Shown: positions 11,601-20,900 of the stretch, piece after piece | Layout of the letters: the number at the start of each line of letters is the position of its first letter | Numbering within the stretch: the first letter of the stretch is position 1 | DNA from: Diphasiastrum complanatum | Taxonomy: Eukaryota; Streptophyta; Lycopodiopsida; Lycopodiales; Lycopodiaceae | Direction: 5' to 3' | Assembly (NCBI GenBank): GCA_029204225.1 | Contig: CM055106.1 | Location: 33,700,361 to 33,764,360, forward strand | Length of the DNA stretch: 64,000 nt | The notes under the pieces: model-generated | What the model saw: the letters and a program-made list of their open reading frames with translations, nothing else | What the model was told of the DNA's origin: nothing | Database searches by the model: none | Made by a program: the position numbers and the translations under genes

Positions 11601-11782
11601 GCAAGACTCTGGAAGAAATAGGCCAAAGTTACAATATAACAAGGGAGAGGGTGCGGCAGATTCAGCAAAAAGCCATGAGAAAGCTCCAAGATCCAGAGAC
11701 TAGCGATACTTTAAGACCATTTCTAGAAAGAAAAGCATCGATCCAGAAACAAAACCCAAAAAAGGCAACAAGAAAGAAGTAA
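8011..11782 (+). CDS. Sigma-70 family RNA polymerase sigma factor, plastid SIG type, split by introns
   Basis: Nuclear plant sigma factors direct the plastid-encoded RNA polymerase to promoters. Exons by splice sites and phase: 8011-8176, 8358-8627, 8765-9044, 9177-9407, 9611-9751, a remnant to 11411, and 11453-11782. Joined frames give region 1.2 (LLTAAEENKLA), region 2 (LFASNNGLVKK, DLIQ-DGRSGLLRSIEKFD, FRFSTYATVWIKAA) and region 4 (LTAREKEVI, TLEEIGQSYNITRERVRQIQ). Phases match at every junction up to 9751. The first listed exon has no in-frame ATG (TGA at 7983 upstream), so the 5' end lies further left or is lost. An exon for region 3.0-3.1 was not found between 9752 and 11337, so the gene may be broken. 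The paralogue (SIG1 to SIG6) cannot be fixed. Confidence 0.85.
8765..9044 (+). CDS. Sigma gene exon 3, basic linker and start of region 1.2
   Basis: The acceptor is GTTTGGCAG and the donor ACCAAG|GTAGAA. The product has a basic stretch (KRRLERILRRERVQRKIK) and ends with LLTAAEENKLAMATK, which aligns with the start of sigma region 1.2. It ends in phase 0 and continues into exon 4 (ELMRMEAIKAK). The highly charged basic helix ahead of region 1.2 is typical of plant SIG proteins. Confidence 0.75.
9177..9751 (+). CDS. Sigma gene exons 4-5, core-binding and promoter-melting region 2
   Basis: Exon 4 (9177-9407, 77 codons) ends at DLIQ and exon 5 (9611-9751, 47 codons) ends at PVHVP|GTAAGT. Both are phase 0. 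They carry region 2.1-2.2 (HKLFASNNGLVKKIVK, VNLDDLIQ) and 2.3-2.4 (KGFRFSTYATVWIKAAV). Against E. coli sigma-70, the Trp433, Gln437 and Thr440 positions read Val, Ala and Phe, while Trp434 is kept. These positions contact and melt the -10 element, so promoter choice is probably altered or constraint was lost. Confidence 0.85.
9752..10649. other. Intron 5 of the sigma gene, left part
   Basis: Starts with a good donor (GTAAGT at 9752). AT-rich and free of long reading frames. I looked here for region 3.0-3.1 codons, which should follow PVHVP, and found none. No known repeat is recognised. Confidence 0.5.
10650..11337 (+). repeat. Repeat inserted in the sigma gene; inverted copy at 32411-33030
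   Basis: Matches the reverse complement of 32411-33030, including the block around TCCAAGATGCTCAGCTGAGCA and the stretch ending at GGGGATA (11331-11337). It contains two local expansions: a 72-bp unit twice (10663 and 10735) and a 28-bp unit three times (10988, 11016, 11044) that is single in the other copy. The right edge abuts sigma coding sequence. I see no clear terminal repeats, so its class is unknown. Confidence 0.75.
11338..11411 (+). CDS. Sigma gene remnant of the region 3.2 exon
   Basis: Immediately right of a repeat edge at about 11337 the frame reads FPEWLLSISAPRDDDRVVDIFK, resembling the region 3.2 linker (Ser-Ile-x-x-Pro, then an acidic stretch). It ends AAG|GTAGCC in phase 0, joining DLVEDAAES of the next exon. 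The gap to 11453 is only 41 bp, very short for a plant intron. A frameshift or a repeat-induced rearrangement is therefore an alternative. Its 5' part and the preceding acceptor appear to have been replaced by the repeat. Confidence 0.45.
11453..11782 (+). CDS. Sigma gene last exon, region 4 with -35 helix-turn-helix
   Basis: Follows a TCTTTTACAG acceptor. 109 codons start DLVEDAAESAFAIAEKK, pass through region 4.1 (ALETLTAREKEVIWQRFGM) and the intact region 4.2 helix-turn-helix (TLEEIGQSYNITRERVRQI), and end with LRPFLE, the usual sigma terminus. A lysine-rich tail (PKKATRKK) extends beyond the usual end. A second frame over the tail (KKGNKKEVKISRKQ) runs on through an acidic GAA repeat to LAPPP, so a late frameshift is possible. 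Confidence 0.85.
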   Translation, partial: DLVEDAAESAFAIAEKKLGGKHINQALETLTAREKEVIWQRFGMDTAGNCKTLEEIGQSYNITRERVRQIQQKAMRKLQDPETSDTLRPFLERKASIQKQNPKKATRKK

Positions 11783-11808
11783 AGATATCTCGCAAACAAG
11801 AGATGACA

Positions 11809-11835
11809 GAAGAAGAAGAAGAAGAAGAAGAAGAA
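11809..11835 (+). repeat. (GAA)9 microsatellite in the sigma 3' flank
   Basis: Nine GAA units begin 27 bp after the sigma stop codon. In one frame they encode a Glu run followed by LAPPP and a stop. The remainder, 11836-12260, is non-coding and unassigned. Confidence 0.9.
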
Positions 11836-12260
11836 TTAGCACCACCTCCATAGCCAGATTTGCAGCAACAGACAAAGCACCATGAGAAGGAAAAGAAAGA
11901 AAAGGGCAAAACGAGAAGCATATAATGGTTGCCAAGAGATGAAAGCCAATGGAGCTTAAAAAAACCAAAAAAAGAAGCAGCACAAAAAGAAGTAAATAAT
12001 GGTGTTGGCATTTTAGTTTATGTTTATATGGTATTGGCATGTTTGAATCCTAATAGGATATGATCATGCAAATAACTTCATTCCTCTTGAAATTATGGTT
12101 TCACCTTTGTGGGTGAGTTGTTTAGGAAAAGAATCTTAAAATAAAACCTAAAGTAGATTATCATTTGTGAAAGCATCATGCTAGACATCATGGGGGGAGG
12201 AAGTTCCCCTGCTACCACATTGGGTGGGCCCTTGCCTCGCTGGCAGGGCACGGGTAACAT

Positions 12261-12287
12261 GGAAGGCCTGATGCCACCAGGCCTTCC
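12261..12287. other. Perfect short hairpin GGAAGGCCTG / CAGGCCTTCC
   Basis: Two perfect 10-base arms are separated by ATGCCAC. It lies in a GC-rich patch (12190-12290) within otherwise AT-rich DNA. It shares the AAGGCCTG/CAGGCCTT character with the larger hairpin at 12574-12649, so both may belong to one small foldback element. Confidence 0.7.
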
Positions 12288-12573
12288 CTCACGTAATTCC
12301 TACCTCTGAATTTGTTCTTCGTTTAGTCGAATTCTATGGGTCATGAATTTCTTTTTGTTGTTTCATGAAGGAAAAGGAGGTGCCTCATAGAACTTAATTT
12401 TTGCGCCTCCTCTTTTTTTCCAAATTTTTATGCATGCACCTTTGGAGATGCGTAATAATTCACTTGACCTTCTGTGCCGTTCACATGACCTTCCATGTGG
12501 AAGGTGCATGTAAAAAAGTTATGGCAAAACAAAAAAGTAATTTTTTTTTCCTGTCGCGAAAGGTCACCTCCTT

Positions 12574-12649
12574 GGCCATTCCGCCGTGAGAAGGGCCTTC
12601 TGCCTCAGGCTATCGCCCTCGGCCGAAGGCCCTTCGTGGCGGAATGGCC
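12574..12649. other. GC-rich double-stem hairpin
   Basis: The outer arms GGCCATTCCGCC (12574-12585) and GGCGGAATGGCC (12638-12649) are perfectly complementary. Inner arms GAAGGGCCTTC (12590-12600) and GAAGGCCCTTC (12625-12635) add 11 pairs. The loop contains a further small palindrome (GCCTCAGGC). A slightly eroded copy lies at 36719-36794 inside the inverted duplicate. It could be a foldback transposon end or a processed RNA hairpin; no gene is adjacent. Confidence 0.75.
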
Positions 12650-15311
12650 ACGAAGAGTGACTTTCCCCCGCTTGATAAAAATAGTTCAGCTGTAATGTAA
12701 AATGCCAAGACAATTCTTTACATTTGGGAAAAGTCTTTCTAGTGACCTTTACAACAAGTTTAATGGCAACTCAATTATGATTTGGCCTAACGACCTCACC
12801 ATAATTTATTGCAACTGTAGGAGGGGAGGTGCAAATGTCAATAGAATAATAATTTTCAAATACAAAAGAACACAGATTAGCTAACCATCAAATATTATGC
12901 GGGCTAAGAAATTATTTCATTTTTGTATTTTACATTGCCAAAATGTTGTCATCCTACATGGCAATTCTTATAAGGCCATTTTCAAGGCCAAATTGTTTTT
13001 CAAAATGTTAATGTATCATATAATTTTGATGAAAAACAACAAACATCTATAGCAGAAAATTTTACGTGGAGCCTCTCTACCTTCAAAAGTGAAGCTTGCC
13101 TCAATTTTTGACATTTCTAATGCATTCATGAAAACAAGAAGGGACATTCAAGGAAAAAACATATTTTGTAATTTGTTAGTTCAGTTTTCACATAAGTGGA
13201 CTCAAATTGAGTTTGGGAATACCATCACTTAACACCAATAATGAGACCTCATTCTTTTCTCTATAATTGATTGGACAGCCCTTGTGGACGGAATCTTGAA
13301 ATTAATAAGCTCTCATTTTATTAGAACATTGTAGGGAGTAATGGCTCATCATTCTCTTGTGTTGTTGCTTATGTGGCTTGACAAGAGTACTTGTCATTAT
13401 ATCCTTGTAGTGTACCTATAACACCCATTGTCTATTCATTAATGTTGATGCTTATTAAAAACTATACTTTCTACTATAAGATTGTGATGCTTTAGTTTAT
13501 CATTAGGTTGTAATACATTAGATTATGCCACAACAATTGGAGTATGCACACACTTTAAGTATGGATTTGGAGAACTCATACATCATGAAGTATACTAGTT
13601 GTACTTGAGCTTAGAAATGGGACCTCAAAAATCATGACATACAAGAGTGAAGAAAACCATAATAAATAAACTCAAGAATAGAGATTCACATGTCTTTGAT
13701 ATTGATACTAATTAACTAATGGGTGATCTTAAATGGGGGATGTGTTTATGGTATAGTCATGAAGGTGAGAACTATGGCATGCCAACATATGTATATGGAG
13801 CCTCATGTGGTGACACATACAGTTTCATGCATAATATTTCTCATTCTTGTGACAGCTTCCAAACGTAGCTTGTAAAGGTGGAGCCATTTTTTGGCCTTTT
13901 TTAAAGGGAGAGTCTTAAATTGAATCCTCAAAGCTTTTCAACAAGGGAAAAAACACCAACTAAATCATAGTACCTAAAAGTACCTTATGAAGGCCTCCTT
14001 TCCTCTACTCATGGTGTGGAGATGATTCTACTGGACTACACAAAAAGGACATGCTAAATTTCACACTACATTGTCCGGCAAGTCTGAAATTTAAAATAGA
14101 GCTCTCCCATTGGTCCATGGAAAAAAATGGGCCTTCCACCCTTTCCCGCTAACACTTGTATCACTTCATTTAACACTTACCAACCAAATGCAAAATAGGG
14201 GTGGTCCATTGTCCCCGTCAACTCACTTGCCAAGATTCAAAAAATGGGTGGCAAGTAAAAGGGCCAACCAAATGGACTTGCTTTTCACACCCTAAGAGAG
14301 CTAGAACTCCATGGACAAATATGGACTTGCTTGGCTGTCTTTTCTTCATTTTTCTTCTTGTTCTTTGTGTAATTCATGTGCTTTTTTCTTTTGGGCTATT
14401 TGCATTAGCCAATTCATTAAGCCAGAATCCACTCATGACTTGTACAAATCAAAATGCATGTTTAGGATAGGCAAAGACATCCATATTGAGTCCTATGAGG
14501 TGTGGACACATGTCCTAGATTGTAGGGATGCAAATTGGCAAGTAGTGCACCATAAGTCAAAATCTGCACTACACTGGCTTTTGAGGTCCAATCAAATTAT
14601 GAGGTGCAAATCATGGATCCAATCACTTTTAGAGGTTACTACATGCCTAACTGAGTAGGAGCTCAAGCTACCACTATATGGATATGGAGTTTCATTGTAT
14701 TTTTTGGATTTTGAGAGTTAATCAAGTTTTTTGAATTGCATACTTTTGGTCTATTCTCTCTCTACTCGAGAGTTTGGTTGGTTCCTCTCTCTATCCCAGA
14801 GCAAGATGCTTGTTTGGCTCTTCCATAATGGGATCTACTTAGTTTTTTGAATGATATGCATGAAACTTGCTTGACTTTGGATGATGATTGCCTTTTGTGT
14901 GTACGAGCTCTTGCCTAGATTCAAATTGCGTTTGATAGCTCATCAAGATCCAAGTTTAGTGTGCAACCTCTCATACATGTAGGTCATGGTAGATCTATTC
15001 AAGGTCCTCAATACCCACTTTTTTGACAGTCAATAGGCTTCCATATCGAGTTCTAATGAGATGATGACACTTTTCACAAAATGTAATGATTGAAAATTTG
15101 CAAGTTATGCATCCAAATCCACCTCTCATCGGCTCATGAGATCCAATCATGCTAAGAGGCATAGATCATGGGGCCAATCATATTAAGAGGTGTAAATTAA
15201 TTCTTCATTGATCAAGATCTCTTAAAGATCTATCATACTTGGCAAAGTCTTTCAAAAAGCAATACTTTGAACAATGTTAGCATGAGCATCCAACAAGCCA
15301 TTAAGAATCAC

Positions 15312-15761
15312 TTAAATAAGCTCCCCTTCCTTAATACTTTCATCAATGCAAGCCCACTCATCATTCAATGCTTTCATCCTCAAAACAAAAGTACTTGGAC
15401 TTTTTTCATTCTTTTGCAAACAAGAAAAAATTTGCCTTCTTAGAGTCAACACTCTAGAAGTAGACTTGGATTCATAAAGCTTCTTCAATGAATCCCAAGC
15501 TTCCAAAGATGATGTGCACTTACCAACTTCCTTGAGAAGCTCATTGCTAACATTCATCTTTATCATGTGTAGAGCCTTCTTGGCCCTCTTGTCATACCTC
15601 ACTTGATCTTGTTGTGTTGCTGGTCTCTCCTCCAAACCTACAACAATATCCAAAACATCATTCATTTCAAGAAGTGACTCCATCCTCACTTTCCACAATG
15701 AATAGTTACTTGAGATAAGCCTATCATTGGCTTCCAACATGACTTCAATTGAGGTTGCCAT
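15312..15761 (-). CDS. Copia gag N-terminal fragment, 149 codons open
   Basis: MATSIEVMLEAND, then SNYSLWKVRMESLLEMNDV, is a UBN2/DUF4219-type gag that packages element RNA in the autonomous relative. The frame ends at a TAA after IKEGELI. The same lineage encodes gag of Copia-3 (26307) and of the inverted copy (33521). Unlike the rest of the element, this part is uninterrupted, which may reflect either retained function or youth. Confidence 0.8.
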   Translation of the reverse strand: MATSIEVMLEANDRLISSNYSLWKVRMESLLEMNDVLDIVVGLEERPATQQDQVRYDKRAKKALHMIKMNVSNELLKEVGKCTSSLEAWDSLKKLYESKSTSRVLTLRRQIFSCLQKNEKSPSTFVLRMKALNDEWACIDESIKEGELI

Positions 15762-16349
15762 GTAGCAATGACCTGATCTTCTTTTTCAACCTGTTTCAAT
15801 GCACAAAGCACTCCTTTGAACAACAACAAATGCTTTCAAAGGAAATCACCAAGATTTGAAACTATCTAAAAAATTCTCTTCTAGCACATATACCAAGCAA
15901 ATCAACACATAGAATCTTGGAATCTTGATCAACCTATGATCTATCCTCAACCTAATGACTTTTGCCACTTCATAAGATTAAAACACACTCAAATGAAGTC
16001 CAAAAACCTCACTATCTAGAGATCCAATCAAAATTAGGGTTTTGTCAAAATCATAAAAGATTGACTATTCCAAATCTACATGCAAATGCTGAAATTTTGA
16101 TTATGCAATCTATTAGCCACCACTAAGGCTGATCCAATGATCTAAAAATCGGCCAAATCCAATATGTGAAATCAAAAACTGGAATTGATCAAGTTTATAA
16201 ATATATATAGGATTTTGATCTACAAAAGATCCAATCTACAAAAGCAAAAAATTCAATTTTGGTGTAGAATCCTCTCTAGCATGCTCTAGCCTTGATATCT
16301 TTACCAAATCATTGATAGATCTGATTTTCTCCTTCATAACCTAAAACAC

Positions 16350-16363
16350 AAGCTCTGATACCA
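16350..16363 (-). other. Primer-binding site of the minus-strand gag-only element
   Basis: The reverse complement reads TGGTATCAGAGCTT, the initiator-Met tRNA site. It abuts an LTR end (minus strand ...TGAAAACTTTCACA) at 16364-16433. The LTR is truncated there after about 70 bp. Confidence 0.85.
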
Positions 16364-16433
16364 TGTGAAAGTTTTCAGATCATTAATATCCAATCACTTG
16401 AAAGATCAGTCTTTGGTTAGAAAGAGAAATAGA

Positions 16434-16671
16434 CTTGGGATGATGACGAGTCACATTGTCATAGTCTGTAAAGAGCATATGTATAGATTTTTTGTTTGTG
16501 TGCAAGGAAAAGCGTAGATTTGAATTCGCTTACGTAAAACCCGAATTTTTATTCGATGACTATCAGCAAAAATATGGACTTGTCAGATTTTCAATAATAA
16601 CCATATGAGTCAGTGGCCATTCTTGGTAACCTTCTTCATCTACAAATGGATATTTTGCACCATCCAATCCC
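16434..16671 (+). other. Unassigned stretch with an EKRRFEFAYVKP-like open segment
   Basis: After the truncated LTR, bases about 16498-16600 translate as CKEKRRFEFAYVKP followed by EFLFDDYQQKYG before a stop. A related peptide recurs at 20318-20390 (EKRRSSFAYIKPSAY, plus strand) and 18820-18900 (EKYGSFVAFVKPSAY, minus strand). The pattern of differences suggests coding descent. No family recognised. Confidence 0.3.
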
Positions 16672-16823
16672 ATGATCATGATAGATAGGCGCTACTTCTC
16701 CCAATGGTATTGTCATGGTCTCTCTCAATTTGTAATGTAAATAGGACATGCTCGCTTGACTGCTTAGTCTATCTAGGTATTCATGGTATTCTTTAACCTA
16801 AAGACTTTCCTCGGCAGTCAATA

Positions 16824-18340
16824 TTACCAATTGAGAACAATGCGTAGACATTGTAGGTGCTGGTTCTTGTTGTGCAGTTGGTCTTTTTGGGCTTGAACCC
16901 CTAGATTTGGCCTTTCAAGCATTGTTATACTCGGATTTGGAATTGTATTGGTGGTTTGTTGCTTTGTGGAATAACTAGATTTGGTTGGACATTGCCCATC
17001 AACAATTTTGGAACTGGTTAGCCTTTTCCTTCCCATTGTCTTAGGTCTTGAAGGTTGTGTGACCATGCTTGCTTGCAAGCCTTGTTCCGATTTTTCGCTA
17101 AGAGTTCTAGTTGCCAAAGGTACTTGTTGTAATGTAGCATCCACGGTTTGTTGTAGAAGGTTGGGTAGAATTATCATAATTTCTATTGTTACAATTTGTT
17201 TGATGGATTCTACCAGCTCTGTCTCTTATGATATTGTGGTCATTTGACTTTGATGTAACTCTATGCACTTTTTAGATTTGGGAGGATTGTCGTAAAATCC
17301 ACTTGTCTCAAAACCAGGTAGCACTAAAATTTCATTTGTGGTGCATCTTGAGTGGATTGCCTAATAACATGGTACCTGATGGTCCTTGTAAGATCATGTC
17401 ATCTTAGCTTTCCGTAATTGTCTTAATGGACAATCTAGACATGGATGGTTGACGCCGCATTGTGAACACCAAGGTAAAAAGACTATTGGATCACCTCGAT
17501 GTGGGCATTCTGATCGACGATGTCTTCCACCACATTCGAGACATCGTACCATGCACAAAATATCATTCCCTTGGAGGTGATAAGCATATACATGTAACAA
17601 ATGTCCCTTCTCACTCTTCACGAAATAGAGTGGTAAGCCATTATGGTCTTCAATTGAACTCGAGAACATGCCTGATGATATTACCAAGACTTCCACTCCA
17701 CCTTTTTTGGTTGAGGACTATCCTAATGTCCTCAGGACAAAACTCACGATATCTGTTGAATGATTCTCTTGTTGGCTCGTCATTAAGTCTGACCTATTTT
17801 TATTCTGACCTCCAACCTTATGGTCTGTATTATGTCCTTTATTTTTCAACTGAGGGTTTCGTACTGGACATTTAGTGCGTGCATGATCTCCAAAACAATA
17901 TACACACTGGTCCGATTAAAGAATTTTCATTCTGCAAGCCTTGGACTCATGTTGGTCAGCTTTTTGTCGATCTCGATCAACTTTGTGACGTGGCACTTTG
18001 GCCTCTTGACTCTACTATGAGGCCATGTGTTCCTCTCTTGCATGATTGACTGACATTGTAAATTTTGGTTCCTCTGATGCCCCATTTGATGATGCAGCAA
18101 TAGAATAGGGATGATCCACCTCCTCCATTGAGTTCTTTGCTTCCATAAGAGTGGAATCTTAACAAATTTGTACAAAGGAAGTATAGGATGCCAAGTCTGC
18201 CATGCCAAATCTGATCTCATTGAGCAGTCTGACATAGTAGTTCATCATTATGATTTCTATAGGTAGAGGTGGAACACAACTCTTCACCATGTTGTAAATT
18301 CTATAAGTGTATTGTTGAATTGTTTCATCAACAAACATGT
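16824..18340 (-). pseudogene. Gag-like remnant with three CX2CX3HX4C zinc knuckles, copy 1
   Basis: The minus strand from 18340 reads ETIQQYTYRIYNMVKSC, ..YYVRLLNEIRFGMADL, a retrotransposon-capsid-like C-terminal domain. It then has zinc knuckles CVYCFGDHARTKC (about 17868-17906), CLECGGRHRRSEC and CSQCGVNHPCLDC (17410-17550). Each has three residues between the second Cys and His, one fewer than the usual CX2CX4HX4C. A polar, Thr/Gln-rich tail runs to 16824 (LLQQTVDATLQQV). Several stops and frame changes are present. No protease or RT follows. Probably a gypsy-type gag; the lineage is unknown. Confidence 0.6.
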
Positions 18341-18408
18341 GAAAGATTCAATTAGTTTGATCATATTTGCTATATTTCCATATTTGGCATATTGAGGCCA
18401 AATTTGAA
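18338..18408 (+). repeat. 71-bp fragment of the Copia-3-type LTR 5' end
   Basis: TGTGAAAGATTCAATTAG through ATTGAGGCCAAATTTG closely matches the first 70 bp of the Copia-3 LTRs (25057 and 30265). It begins exactly at the LTR terminus and interrupts the minus-strand gag remnant. Either the rest was deleted or recombination left only this end. Confidence 0.75.
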
Positions 18409-20900
18409 AGCTTGTCAATGGATGACCTGATGCTGCAGCTATTGGATTTTAGCCACAAGTATAAATTCAACGCTGACTTATGTGTGCGAGAGAGTGCCAA
18501 ATATTGCAAGTCAATGGCCTTTCTCACGAATCAGGAGCGTTTCTAGGATCGAGGCTTAGATCCACCCCAATGTAGCCCTCCAGTTAGAAGACGACTTGTT
18601 ATGTCACAATGGTGGAATACTGGTAGGAAGTTGGGTTTATTGAAAAGGTGCGAGACTAGCTGGGGCTATTACCATTCACAAGCAAATCACGCTTCCAAGT
18701 ATTTGAAGCCCTAGGAAGGAAGATGAGCGCGGAAATCAAACCGCAAGGCGACAAGGCGAGCAGGATTCGCAGGAGGTTTGCAAGTGGGCAGGAATGTAAA
18801 GGCCATTGAGATACCTCAAATTTTGTGAAACAATTTTGCGGCAAATAAGCACTTGGTTTTACGAAAGCGACAAAAGATCCATATTTTTCCAAGCACCAAG
18901 TAGAAAACAACGTCATTCCACATGTGTTGCAATGTTCCTACAACAGATTTGGGGGGAATGATGTTGGTAGATTCTGAGGAATCCCCAAGATGCCGAGCCG
19001 AGATATTCTAAAAGAGCATCTCTTGTTGGAGAAAGAGGGTGTGTGAGTGTGAGAAACAAAAATAGCTCGAAAAGAAAATGAACACAAAGAGAAGCGGACT
19101 CCAACCTCGAACGAGAAATGAACTCGAATAGAAAGTGTTCATGTGCAGTGGAATGAGCTATATTACTCTTTCCCTAAGCATGACTACGCCTATCAGAAAT
19201 GAACAGAACGTTAGTGATAGAAATCACAGTCAATCTGATTACATAGCCAAACATTAACAAAACATCAGAAGAATAATTTTTAATGTACAACTAGACAAAT
19301 TATTAGTCGCGAATGATTCGCGAAGAGCTAGACTGAGCTCGACGGATAATCAGTTGCGAATTAGTCGTGAAAGACAAGACTAAATATTAGTCATCAACAG
19401 CTAGACTAATAATAATTTGCTAAGAACAGATTACCAGATGTTGACTGTTTCTTGTTACAGCTTATGCTACCTCCATTCTGGTTGTTAGCTGGGCATGTTC
19501 TTGATCATGTCTATTTGGTTCAATGCCTAGATCAGGCAGCAGATGCAGATTCTCGGGGTTGTACTATGGTTCAACCTGTCACGGATACTCAGTTTTTGAA
19601 CACTCTTGAACTCTTGAAATTACTTGCAATCATTCTACCATGCAAGCACACCAAGAATGCCCAAAAATAGCTCTTCTTGAAACATGGTTGGGCATTACTA
19701 TGGCACTTAAAAATAGAATGCTAAAATGGATCATTGCAAGATGGACTAAAATCAGATCCTACACTAGCTTACTTGCACAAATTGACAAAACAAGAAACAA
19801 AAACTAATCTACAGCATGGAGTAGATACAATGCAAAAAGCTCCTCTTCACAAAGAGGGAGTCTCTTAAATAAGCAAGAGAGCTCCTTAGGTGGCATCCTA
19901 GTGGCATTTCCACATTTTACAAATTACAAGTGGAATATTGCTCTCTACTAGAGGTCACCATCAAAAGGTGGCTCACTCTACTTTCTTTAAGAGGGGTCTA
20001 CTTGCATTTATTGCATTTTCCTAGACTTACTAGTTCCTACATGGTCATTCCATCTTTCGGGATTCGCCATGAGGCTTACACAGTTCTTACTTGTCATTAC
20101 TAACTAGAATTCCTCGGCTCTCATACTCGGCTCTCAGTCTTCATTAGTCTCGTCTTCTCAGAGACCTCCTCGGTCTAAGGTGAGAGGTGCTCTTGAGTTG
20201 CTCTGTCCAAGTATCTTGGGGATTCGACAGAATCAGCCAACATCATCCCACCCCTAATGTAATGCAAAACCCACTGCAACTCATATTGGATGCTGTCGCT
20301 CCGCTTTCGCATTGGCGTCTTTGATCGTCACTTGGAAAAGCGTAGATCATCGTTTGCTTACATAAAACCAAGTGCTTATTGTTGCCAGTCTTTATCACAA
20401 AAACTATCTTTCACGAATTGTCACAGTTTAACCAAAATGTCTTATTGCTACAATTGGTTGACATTCTCAAAATTGGAGAGCTCTCAGCAGCTTCACAACT
20501 TGCATGCTCGAGTGCTTTCCATGTGTCTCTTTGTTTTGTCACTTGTATCTGCCATTGACGGTTTCATGGTTTCCTGGCAGATGCTATCTTCTGGGAGGTC
20601 TGTATCCTCCATTTGCCTCTGGGTGTTTCCGTGGTTTTTCCCTCAGTTGAAGTTCCAGTCTCAAGGAAAACCTTTGATCTGCAGGTTGCACAAACTTTGG
20701 CTATCAATCTCAAGGGGATGGATTCATCAAAAATTGGTGGTAGGAACAGTTTTGGATTGACGGTTTGGTAACGGTAAGGAAACATGATGAAGGCTTGGTG
20801 GTAGGATGAAGGAACTGATAGCCCTACAGTTGCAGCCTTGGACCCTTGCAATGTCGAGCTTTGACCACCACTTGCTGGGTGAGGAGCTTGCTTTATTTTT
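18409..20900. other. Mostly unassigned stretch between two parts of the minus-strand gag remnant
   Basis: Plus-strand codons 18415-18538 look exon-like (LSMDDLMLQLLDF, HKYKFNADLCVR, then a stop after NQERF). The minus frame 18656-18916 and the plus frame 20290-20760 are open but unrecognised; they share the KPSAY peptide noted at 16434. Bases 18911-19490 are repeated at 43185-43764. They include repeated TAGTCG/CTAGAC words at 19300-19430. Bases 19490-20290 hold no gene I can see. Confidence 0.3.

Larger units (their letters stand above)
12453..16433 (-). mobile_element. Gag-only Copia derivative, minus strand
   Basis: Read on the minus strand it starts with 70 bp of LTR end (16433-16364), a primer site (16363-16350), a leader, and a gag start at 15761. 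Gag similarity stops at about 15190, at codons matching ILINEE of Copia-3. About 2.7 kb of AT-rich sequence unrelated to Copia follows, down to 12453. No protease, integrase, RT or 3' LTR is present. An inverted copy of the same chimera, with the same gag breakpoint, is at 33031-36917. The body 12650-15190 contains only short frames such as 14110-14295. Confidence 0.7.

Noticed and set aside
14110..14660. Overlapping short plus-strand frames in the body of the gag-only element
   Set aside because: Short, overlapping in several frames, and diverging between the two copies without frame conservation. Treated as non-coding.
18415..18540. Assignment to the ABC1/UbiB kinase family
   Set aside because: Only a loose LLDF..KYKF resemblance. 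No kinase motifs nearby.
20290..20760. 156-codon plus-strand frame as a gene
   Set aside because: Composition is Ser/Leu/Trp-rich without domain pattern. Only the KPSAY segment recurs elsewhere. Not supported as a full protein.
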